Shown one piece after another: positions 12,801 to 24,800 of a DNA stretch of 64,000 nt. Position 1 is the stretch's first letter; the number at the start of each line of letters is the position of its first letter. The notes beneath the pieces were generated by a model. That model ran no database searches. It was given only the letters and a program-made list of their open reading frames with translations, and had not been told where the DNA came from. The stretch comes from Notospermus geniculatus (Eukaryota; Nemertea; Pilidiophora; Heteronemertea; Lineidae). The stretch lies in the NCBI GenBank assembly GCA_002633025.1, contig NMRB01000006.1, positions 19,108 through 83,107 of the forward strand. The letters run 5' to 3'. A program made the translations under genes and the position numbers.

Positions 12801-15800
12801 CCCACGTAACTAATTGGTTGGGTTCATGTGTCCTGCTTATGATGTCGGAAGAAATACCGGCGTCTTGTGCATGCGATATCGCAGGGGAAAGAAAATCATG
12901 TCATAAGTGCAGTTCATGCAGTGCGTGTTGGACATAGGCCGACAGACGTAAGCAAAAATCGTATACATGTAGTGTAAATTACTAGGCCTTTTGATCCACA
13001 ATAGGCTAGCCGAGGAGCTTCATATCAACTCCCAAACCTGCGAAGGATAACCAACTCCCAAAGCCTCATGATACCATTCATACAAATCCCAGTTGCCCAC
13101 TCAGACTGATCTCTCCTTCGCCAAGCAGGGCTACAATGGGCTTCAAGTCTGATTCAACTTCCATGGTCTGATGAATGTCTCCACTTCATCTCATCAGCTG
13201 GGTCTTCCCTCAAAGAATAATACTTTGATTCCTGCGTCGGCGTATGCAAGTGAATGCATGTCCTTTTGAAAACAAAACTGGATTACTGCCAGCAGTGTCT
13301 CTAATTAGTGACACACGACTTGTCTATGGTCTTAATTAGTTTCATCATTGTGTCTTTTTGACTTGGACAAAAATACTGCATGCAGCAGAAATCTGTACTA
13401 TTTCGCTTAGAATGTGGATGGTGGTACATGTACCGGTACAGGGTTTCCGCCAGAGGGTAAAATGGGTAAAATTCTGTTCCCTTAAATTTTTCCAGGGTAC
13501 GGATCCGTACCCTCTAAAACGTTGGGTAACCATTTTCCATGACATGCCGGACGAAACCAAACAACCAGCATGGCCAGCGCGGGATTTTATGCTTCAAAAT
13601 ATGCCTAAAATAAATGGCATCAAACATCATTTAAAAAACCTTTTAAAAATCGGAAAAAAAATTTTTCAAACAAATTTTTTTCAAAAATTTTTTTTTTCAA
13701 AAAAAAATTTTTTTCAAAGAAAAAAAATGTTTTTCAACAAAAAATTTTTTTCAAACATTTTTAAAAAAAACATTTTTTTGTCCGTACCCTCTTTTTTTTT
13801 CTGGCAGAAACCCTGCGGTATGTAAATGTCGCTTGGTATGTGAATGTCCAGGGGAAACTTCTCAGTTGGCGACTTTACTGCAGTTAGAGGTCACCACAAG
13901 TTAGCAGTTCTAGGACGTCATGAGATTTGACGTCACGGAGAGGAAATGTACAGTATGACGTCATCCATAATGACATCTGTGACATCAATTTTTTTAGGAC
14001 CGTTAGGCAGCCTCTAACAGCAGTAAAGTCTCCCATTGGACACCATTTGGGCTGACGAATGTTACATTGGACTTTGCGGTCTTATAAAAATAATACCAGC
14101 CTGGCACGTAAGCAACGCGTCGGGAAAGCGTTCAACCAATCAGGGAGGCGGTAACACGGAGGGGCGAAGAATCTGATTGGTGGAAGGCCTGCAGGACGCG
14201 CCGTGTACGCACCGGTCTCTCACCAAGTCCCAGTGACAGATGTTGTTTGTTTCTTGAGCTCTAACTTACTCAATGTCCCATCATCCCAAATTTCTCCCCT
14301 CAACCATGGCACATATGGCAGACCTGTCCTGGCCATTTTCAGACAATGGCATTCTAACAGGTGACTGAGGTTAGCCCAAAATGGACAAGAGATGAATAGA
14401 AATAGATGAAGACCGGAGGGGGTTCCTGGATTTTATAGGATGATAAGCCTCTCCTTGTCACAATAGGAGATGGTTCCGTCCTGCAGGACTGCCAGACTAA
14501 ACATAAAGTGTCAACAGAGCTGGCCCATTGTTGTCTCCTCTGTGGAAGACATCTTGGATTGGTTAGTGTCTAAACCTGAAAAACCTCCCCAAATTCTCCT
14601 GTTTGTGTTCGTTTTGTGGATTCTCGTCGGACATGTCAGAGATTTCTTTTTGTACATTTTCACAAAAAAACTAGCTTAATCGTGCTCATCGGTCCTGCCA
14701 TACCTTTTGTAACTCACGGTCTTACAACATGGAACATGTTGGAAAGCCAGGTACCAGGTATTCTGCATGACACCGGTTTCATGTGTTGCACAGTGCAGCG
14801 GACTTTTCTGGCCTCGGACAACTTCTTCTATCTCTCTACCTATTGTGATTATTCTTTGTTTGGAAGTATTTTTTACTCTTGACAGGCAGGTGCTTCATGT
14901 CGTAATCACCCAACCTCATCATCAGGACGTCTGTGATATTTGAGAGGACACCAGCTCACTTCTGCTTCTTAGTTACCTTCTGTAGTTGATCATTTTCACC
15001 TCATCTTATCAGCATCTGTGAAAAAGAAGGCATGTCTCATCCCAGGCACAGATTCAAGAGGGGGCACACCCGGCCCATGCCCCTTCTATTTTGACATGTT
15101 TGTGGAAAACCTTTAAAATTGGCTGGGAAATTTCGAAATTTTGAAAAGATGTTTGACCGAGGTTTTCCACGATGTGCGGTAGCTGTGACCCCTCTTTCCC
15201 ATGATTCTGGATCCGCTCCTGCATCCTCCAAGTCGGATGTTGCTACATGGACTTGAACTCCTATGCAAGAGGTACCCTCTTGCATTGGAGGCAGATGTGT
15301 TACCACTTGTCATCTCTCACCAGACCACTGATATTTCACTTGCACTGAATCTTTCCCTATTGGTGTTGTGTTGTACTTTGTATCAAATTCAGTAATTTTG
15401 GATGCTGATTTATCAGTTGAGTCACATTATAGGGTCAGATGGTTGACAGTAATTTTCTGTAATAATTTTGTATGATTAATGTTCAAATTGTGTCAGATTC
15501 ATTATCTTTTGCCATTTTCTGCGACATTGTGATTAGAAAATTGTCTTGTTTTCGCTGTATGCCTATATAATCAGTTGATAGTGAAGCTATAACTAAGGAC
15601 ACGATAGATTCCAACTCAGATTCCGTGCAGCCCATTGAGTCTTCGTATGTTTCTGAGGGCCTTCCGAAATCAGCTGTTGACACTATGTGTGTGCTGGACA
15701 GCATGGAATCTTGTCGCCAGTGATACTTGCCCAATAGGGAGTTTTCGCAAATCTGACGAAAAACGAAGTACGAAATACGAAATTGGACGTCATATCCATT

Positions 15801-18800
15801 ACGTAATGTATTTCAGGAAATGGCTGGTACCATAAATATCGCCTGCTGCAAGAGCGTCTTTTAGCGTATGACGTTAGAACGACAGAGGTACGGTGTATAT
15901 TAAACTTTGAAATTTGTCTTTCGTTTCCACTTCGTTGATACGAATTGGAAATTTAAAAATTCAAGATGCGCCATAACTCTTTCGATCCTACATGACATGC
16001 TAAAAGACGCACTGGCAGGAGGGACATTTGTGGTACGAACCATTTCCTGAAAAACATTACGTCATGGATATGACGTCCGAGTTCGTATTTCGTACTTCGT
16101 TTTTCGTCAGATTTGCGAAAACTCCCTAATGTCAAACAAACCACCGATATCGCCTCGTCTGCAGTGGCTGGTGAGAAGATCGGTGGCGAGTAGATTGCCA
16201 GCTATATCACCTGGTGTGCTGCTGGCTTGAGATCGTTTGCGTACCAAGTATGTGGTATATGCTGTTTCCTCCTGCATTTTCTTACACATTCTCAGTTGAC
16301 TGTCTGTTCCATGTCTCCAGAGACCACTACAGTAGAAGTGCACATGAAATCTGGTCAACTTAGCTCGAGTTGAACTATGAACAACACATCCAGACAGTTG
16401 AAAAAAATCATCATTCCACAAATTATCAAATATCAAATTATCTTTTTATAACGAGCATCATATTCTCTGCATGCAAATCGTGTATTATTTCTCTGCGTTA
16501 CTCACCTCGATAAACGCACATTATCCCGTCCATTCTTTTTAAAAATCGTGATGTTTTTTGGCGATTCTCGTGATTGAACAGTTGTTTTGCCGTGTGAAGG
16601 AGATGTTCTGTGGGAAGGTGTGTTTTATTGTTCTCTTCAAACCTCGGCATTCAAGGCTAGGGTGCGTGATTAGGGTTATTTTGTTGAGTTTGGGTGCCGA
16701 TCTTATGGATTTGGGTAAAATGGATCCATGGACTGTCAAACTGGTTTAGGGGGTTGTATTCAATTTCATTTGAGTTGGAGAGGATTTTGGACGTTCGTCG
16801 ACGTTGTTTCATTTGGATTCCAATGAGAAGCAAATCACTGTCACTTTCGTCTGGAGTCATAATGCGAGTCGGATGTGAACTCTTCAAGTGGATGTCATGT
16901 CGCCATTGTCATGTGGATACCATCTCTATTCAATTTTATCATGCATTTCCATCTACATAACCGGCTGCATGATTTAAGTTGCATCATGATTGGTTAACCC
17001 TCCCTGTGTACTGTTAGTGTAACTGCATCTGTTGGTCTATGATGCATACCATGCACAATGTACATGTACATGTACTGGTAATCTAAACTGGCGTACATGA
17101 ACTGTTACTGATTATGCAAGCACACTGCTATGAAATTTCCTTGGCATAAGTATTTTCCCCACTAGCAGGTTGTGATTGCCTGGTAGTACACCTGAACCTG
17201 CCGGCGTATAAGTCACCTACCTTTGTAGTCTGTTGATTGCTATCCAGATTCCCCTGTTTCCAACTCATCTTTGAAGAATTTGAAATGCCCTAGGCCTTCC
17301 TGTTGAATTGAAATGCAGTTCTCAAGGTGAAGCTGAAAGTTAAGCACATTCAATGGTTTACGAGTGGATGGAGTTCACAATTCAAGTCTTCCTTGCTCCT
17401 GCCTTTGTGGTTTTTCTTTGATGGACACTGGCTTCTCCTGAGGATGTTTTTAGGTCACCATGACCTACTTTCTGGTCTGTGTCATGTCACTGGATAACTG
17501 ACCTCTTTTGAGAGGTTCTGTGTCTTCATGAACTGTTGCTGTAGTTGTATTCTGTTTGTATTTGCCATTGACTTCTGTCTTGCACTGCAGTCAATGCATC
17601 TTGCAGTCTTTGAATTGGATGAAAGTAGGTCAACTTGACCTACTTCATCATGCCTAGCTCTTGTTGAAATTCCACTCATTTTCTTGGTTGACACTTACAG
17701 GACTTTGACACTGCACCGAGGATTTCTTCCATAAACTGTCAGAGCATTACTCACAGGGGATTAGACTGGATAAATTCGTGAATTTGGAATATTCCCTAGA
17801 CATTTGATGTACTATTTGTTGTGAAGTTGACAAATTTTGACAACGTACGACTGACAAAGAATTCTAATTGGATTATAATATCATAAGTTATGGTGTTTTG
17901 AGGATTTATTTCTACCATGCCAAAACCCAATTTGGATACCAAAATCAAAATGGTTGTTGGCAGTCCGGGCACCAAGTGCCAGATGAAGGTACGGTAATGT
18001 ATTATAACATGGGAGAGAGTGTTCCACACACTCCTGCATGTAGCACAGGTGGAGGTAGGCCTACTGGTTGGGGAGTTGGCCTATGTATGTGTGTACGATT
18101 GGATCGATGGGAATCGACAGTTCAGGTGCCTGATATCAGACGGCTGGCATCCATCGAATGATTGCTTTCGTTCCTCCCAAACCTGCGAATCATTATTCCA
18201 TCCATATGACATCAAAATTACCCATGATTACTGCCTGGGTTGTAGAATTTGAGTGCAGTAAGAAACGATGCTTGGTGGGAGGTTGTGTTCACCAGAAGTC
18301 GGGGGGAGGGGGGGATCTGAACTTCACGGACAGTGATCAGGAACTCGTAGCTCAAGAGCTGCCCATAGCTCAAATGATATTGAAACAGGAGCCAATATTC
18401 CATAAATTAGCTGGAGGAAACTGGTGGGCCAGTAGAAACCTGCACTTCGAAGAGAGTAGCCCACTGTCACATGAAGAAGACATCTCTGCAGGGTTTGAAC
18501 CTGGACCACAGAGGTGATAAGCACGGATCTTTCCTCTCCGCCACTAGGCTCTCATTCTGATTCCCATGTAAGGTCATGTGAGGTCTAGGCCACCCGTCAG
18601 ATGTCGCGTTGGAGGAAAGTGTTATTGGCCTTGGTGATCCCGCACGATTCAATAGCTGAAATGTACTACGTAACAGGTAAACAGTGGTAGATCAATGTAC
18701 AGGCAATCAGACAGCCCTTGTTGATCATTCAGCGACATCCGATCACCGAATGGTTTTCCTAGACCGCCACACATATAGTGGAAAAGATATTGACGGGATC

Positions 18801-21800
18801 TTCCCTTGGAAGTGTCTGCACTGCTGAGAACCATCTGGCAGACTCTCCAGGCCTCTATAAGAGGTTTCACACCATTAGTCATCCTCTCAGAGTAGACTGA
18901 TTGTTTTTCTGCGCACACAGCTTATTTTTTGACACGAGTTTGACTCATGGATTGCCTGATCAATTTAAAGATTGGTTTGGGGCGGGAGAATGTGTAATTT
19001 GACTCATTACATGTTGGTTGTTTATTAGAGAGATTGAGATCTTCCAAAGGTTTGGGGATTACTCTGGGACTAGGTGTAACAGTAAAGAAGATCTCCCAGT
19101 AAAAAGTGTCCACTTCTATTGTTCTATGACAGGTGCATGGCTGTAGCAGTGTTCTCCACAGGGTTTGGTCAGGGTCGGGCGGAAGTTAGCCATGCAATTG
19201 CCTGGGCACGAGAACGATGAAACGGGGGGGGGGTCCTCCCCCAGAAAAAATTGATTTCGGGGTCCTTAGATGCATTGTCGTGGCTTCTGGAGCAACAATT
19301 TTAAGGTTGGGTGGGAGCTTTTTATGGTCTGGCAGACATCATTAGGACGGGCGGTACTTCGCCATGGTTGGGCGGCCCACCCTCCCAAAACCCTCGTGGA
19401 GAATGCTGTTAGAATCCAATTGCCAGAGATTAGAATGTAACAACAGGATCTTCTGTTTCCTGGACAGTTTTTCCTGGGGACATTCTCTCCTTCCTCATGT
19501 AAGCATGAAATGAAGACACGTACCCCTTGGCTTGCTGCTTGCAGGTGCAGTTGCATCCTGTTTTGGTGAAGTTCGACCCCAGTTTGAGATAATCCTGTTT
19601 AATTTTCTCACTTCAGGATCAGTATGATAATCTTGCAAGTCACACTTTGAAGGGGATCGAATTCAGTGAACGGTTCAGTCATTATGTCAAGGACAGGTGT
19701 ACGGTGGAAACAGAATATGCGGCAAAATTGAAGTAAGTATGAAGACGACAGTGCTATGCCCAGAACAGGGCCGTATTTAGCGGGGGGCCCAGAGCCAACC
19801 AAAAAACTGATTTTCATGCAGATTTGGGGCCAAAAACGGCAAAAAGAGGTCTTCTGCCCCCCCAGAGAGGCTTTTGCCCCCCCAGGACCAAAAAGCTAAA
19901 TACGGCCCTGCAGAATCCAGCCAGTATCCCCTGCCTCTGGTCCTCTTACCCACGAAGTGGCCCTCAACCAGGCTCCTACCTTGGCTGGAGGCCTAAATCA
20001 GAACCTCGACCCCGTGGAGCAGTTGTCACCGAGGAAGCTGGCCCGGGCACCTTCACCTGCACCACAAAGCCCAGCAGGGGACTCGACATTACTACCCTTG
20101 TCCTTGCCCCAGCCTCAGCGAAATCTGCCCCCCCCCCTCCCCGGGTGCCTCGACACTGGTGGTCCAATTTATGGCACTCCCCTATCAAAAGAAAGCAAGG
20201 AAATTCCTGGTCAGTTCCCAAACAATGGGCAACATGCTCTGACCTGGCCTTTGTCTGGAATTACAGTGTGTTGGATGTCTGCTTCTGGGAAGACCTCAAT
20301 GTTAAATATCACTAAATATAAATTATTTTCATGGTTAAAAATTTTTTTTAATTGTATAAGAATGTGGCTCATGACCCCATACAACTAATCAGCTAACTGG
20401 AAGTGGAAATTTCCTTCCCGATTTTATTTTCTTGATGCAAAATGATTTTGCTGTTTTGCTTTTCGTGAACCAAATAAATCAATAAGTCCTGAAAGATGTC
20501 CACACCACTTCACCTCAGTTTGGCAGGCTAGGCCTACATAGGCTATAACTCTGTTGGGGTTAATATTCCCCGACGGGGTTAATTTTTCACACTCCCAGGT
20601 CTTCGGGCTTAGGGAGTTACATAATGATAACAAAGGATAGATTAGGAAAAATGGCACAGCTTGGTGACCTGGGGATCATTGCAAAGCCAACTATGTGCAG
20701 GCATGTGTGTGTTCTAAGACACACTGTGTTGGCATTGTGTGAANGACGTTGAAAACTGAGGCGAAGACCGTGATGTGTATTGATTGGTAATAAATGTTTG
20801 GAGTACAATCGTGCTGGCAATAATTTTATCTCTCAACAATTGTGGTTGATTTTATGTGGAGAATCATTCTCCTGTAGTAGGGCTTTGGTCTCGCTCCTAG
20901 TCATATACACTTGCACACAAAGTTTGTGTCAATCTTGACACTAGAGGGTCTTGGGACGAGGTTTAACCAACACCCTTTAGCATTGTTCGAAGGTTACCAT
21001 CTTGAAAAGTAGTGCAGCGGAAGGTTAAATGGAAAAATATCTACATGTACCAATTGTGATCAGGCTCCTAACGGTAACTCCGTTAGGAGGAGTGATGCGG
21101 TCAAACATGGCGGCGACTGATCGCTGACAGTGTCTGATTTGTGTAACATAGTGGAGAAAATCTGCACTGTTGTAGAGTTTGAGTTTGTGTGAGTAGATGA
21201 AAACCCTGCTGTGGGAGGATGGCAGAGAATATTCTAGTCCCCTTCAGATGCCAAGCAAATTTTGTAGTGGTCTGTGTGTATGGTTATTGCACTATAATCC
21301 GCCAGTTTTGCTTAGTCTGTACAGATTGCGAGCCGGGGGCACTGACTTGTTGCAATCCCTGCCTCCACGGCATGTTACACTAGACACTGAAAAACAACCT
21401 GCAGTCAGGGTGAAGTGGGAAAGTGATGCAGTCTGGCCATGTCTGCCGATACTGCTGTAGAAACTTATCAAACGTGTACAGTTTCTGCAGGTGAAGCAGA
21501 TTCTAATTTTACGCCAGATTGGTTTCCAAGGAGATTTGTAAAATAAAAAACAATCATTTCAAAAACACCAATAACTTGAGATTTACTGCAGTTTCTTGCT
21601 TGCATAGTTCACTGTTACAAAGCCCCGAACATTCTTTTTCCTCTAATACGTATCTCCTGTTGTCTTTTTTCAGACGATTAGCCAGAGCTTATCAACCCAA
21701 AAAGAAAGAAGAAGAGGATTATCAGTAAGTACAGACCGTTCTCAAATTGACGTAAACGACAACGGTCTGCACACTTCTGCCGAAATCTCAACCATAACCT

Positions 21801-24800
21801 CCGTCTGAAACTGAATGACGTGACGCACGACAGTGACTTGGACGATGTTGTGTCAGAGTCAACCATAGCTGAATCATGGATTACGTCACGTCACCCAGTT
21901 TCAGATCGAGGTTCTGGTTGAGATTTCGGCGGAAGGGCGCAGATCTGTGAATTTGAGAATTGTCTATTGGCCAGTATACCAGAGGCACAAAATGCTCCAA
22001 AACGTACCTCTTTTAGTAAAAAGCTATGACGTATTACTGAAATGTTAGGTGATATTGATATCACTAATATTCTTCTAGTTATACTGAATCAAATTCTCAG
22101 TACTTCCTCTAAACTTACTAATTGTCCTCCATTTACATGTACTTTTTACAAACATTTCATGAGTAACACACTCTGGAATGACAAGGATCCATCTTCCTAC
22201 ACCAATTGGGTCAGTTATTCTAACGTTTAGAAGACCAACAATGTATTTCCTGTTCGTGGAGGTGCTGGGTTCTCCACAGGAAGTCCACTGAGTTCAATGG
22301 CATGGAAGAGATGTCAGATTTCTTCTTCTGATATAAAAATAATCGTGAATGAATGCTGCCATCTGCTGTTCGTAATCTTCAGGACAGAAGACTGTTGACT
22401 GACCACACTGTTGGTCTCTACTGGTGTATCTACCCTGTTGATATTAGTCTGACAGCTCAGGGGGACTGGTACCAAAGGAGATGAAAATAGCTGACAGGAA
22501 AAAGGATGTGGCACAGAATGCCAACTGTCATTTTGATTCCCCCCCTCCCCCATCTGGAGGAACCTTGATAGTGTAGTGGTTATATCACGTCCTCTCAGCA
22601 AGCATCAGGCCCTGGTTCGAATCCCAGACCACATGGGATTATCAATATCATCCCTACCTCTTCACATCGTCACACGCCGGGACAGTAAGCCGTGGTGCCT
22701 TGTACCTTGTGCCTTTGCAAGGGCAAGTAAAAGACCCCATCCAAGTGAGGAACATGAGTAGCTTGTGATGGCCTCTTCCACTCTTACGAGGGCCAATAAT
22801 GCTATGGCGTCGGCCCTGATGGAAAAATCTAATTCAAGTTCAAATACAGCCGAGTTGGACTTTTCTAGGAGGCCCTATTTGCAAAATTTCGCTGGACCGA
22901 TCTTGGTTGAGCTCACTTGGTAGCCTCAGGGCACCTTTCACTGTTCAGAAAGTACTCCAACATGGATTGATGGAAATCTTTGTTGCTGAGATCAAGCAGA
23001 GTGGAGTGTGCATCAGCAACATGGCAAGCATTTAAACATGTAAAAACGAGATTGTTTACTTGGTGCGTGTGGTTATCATTGTACAGTATCAGGGTGAGTC
23101 ACTGGCTACTGAAACCATATAGTCCCATCCAAGGGTAACATGCAGCGAGTCTGTCAGTACGTATCAGTCTGATGAGTTACCATACCACCACCGGTAGGCC
23201 GGTAGCCATACATATTACGGAGAAATATGGAGCCTGAGAGAAGAATTTAAACAAAAACCCCCTTTTACACAAGCCCGGTTGAAGCCTACTGCGCTTGACC
23301 CGGACCGAGCCCGCTTTGAATTCAAGCGGGATAAGCATTTAAATGCAAAAATCAACCGGGCCAAGCCCACCCAGTTGGCTGTAAAAATGCGCCGGTTGCC
23401 ATGGAGGTTTCGTGGCAATGATTTGAAGGCCAAGGTAGAGTAGTTGATCCATCCACACTGCGCCCAAGTTAGCGGGCTAGATTAGTTCTTCCGGTTTAGA
23501 CTGGTGGAATTTCCACCAAACCAAACCGTGCTCGACCCGGACCGAGCCTACCTCGGATTGCAGGGCTAATTTGGTCAAGCGGGACAGGCCCGTTTACACT
23601 GCCATTTGGTACCGAGACAAGTTGTCTCGACACGTTTACACGGGCCAAATTGTACTGAACCGTGCTCAGTCCGGATAGAGCGTGGTGAAGATTTCAAAGT
23701 GTAAAAGGGGCTGTAGACTCCCTGACCACAAAATCAATCAGTGTGACAACCTAGTTGGGCCCAGCTATCGAAATCAACCATGGACAATATAGGCTATGAG
23801 AATTTGACGAAAAAGGAGTTCAGGTCGAAATATCAAAGTGTGTGTACCATTGACAATAGAATTAATGTAATGATATCCTGTAGACTGCCTTCAGGTCTCA
23901 CAGCTGTATGTGAAGGATTAATACCTTTTATCCTGTTATGCTGTGAATACTTTACTATTGTATTGTTCAAACAATTATCATGTGAAATGTGGAGTACAGG
24001 AATTGGGACAGTTTTTTCAAAGTCCTGATATTATATATAACAAAAATCATTATTATAATCTAAAAACCACCACGACAGACATGAAGTTATTTACATGTAC
24101 ATGTACATTTACGGTACATTTACCTGTATATGAAAGTACATTGTTTATGTAGAGTTGAATGTCAAGGGGAGACAGTCATTGCCAGGACACCCTTCTTTTG
24201 CGGACACTCGCATCCATCATGGGACCTGTCAGCTGCCTGAGAGGTGTAGTGAAATCATCAGTCCTGTCACCTCCGCATTGTCGGGTTCAATTTTCATTCC
24301 AGTCAGGCCAATCTGTAAACGATGAAATAATATTCTGGGTCAGACTAAACCCAGTCACACTACCAGCTCACTTATCGATAATTCTTTTGTTTCATTAAAT
24401 GAAAATTGCTCTATAAAAAATTATATCCTGATTCCTGGTGTGAATAGCTTGATGAAAGTGACAAGCTTGTAACTGAGCTCTCCAGACAAGGGCTCTTGAA
24501 AACTGCCTACCAGTCAACCACACACTTTTCATACAACGGCAAGTGCATGGGACGTTTAGTTGGAGTTGGAGGGTTCCGTACTTCAGGTTTGACAAATTGA
24601 TTTTACGTGTATATGTACATAGGGATTGAGTATTCCCTGTACCGTACCAGTACCGTATTCATTCATGTACAGAATTTACTCAGTGTTTGATGAATGCATA
24701 ATGGAAGAGGTCAGTGAGCACTCTTCACTCTGTTTTCCATTCTCCCCAAGTCTCCTTGTCAAACAAACTTAAAATCTAGTTCCAGGGTTAGAGTACCCAC

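Larger units (their letters stand above)
3827..19616 (+). other. Intron 1 (15.8 kb), repeat-rich
   Basis: It contains many TIR elements, listed separately at 4112, 5328, 7956, 9014, 10979, 13439, 13864, 15043, 15737 and 19147, the chimeric 5S/tRNA-like repeat (10479-10906), a SINE remnant (18400-18560) and a candidate 51-nt exon (7562-7612). A related pair of diverged repeats lies at about 11760-11940 and 16141-16230. Otherwise I see no coding exons. It also includes A/T-rich homopolymer tracts near 9490-9530 and 13640-13790. Confidence 0.8.

Noticed and set aside
22566-22640. Functional tRNA-Val gene
   Set aside because: The A and B boxes are present, but the acceptor and anticodon stems do not close and the sequence continues into a SINE body shared by other copies.
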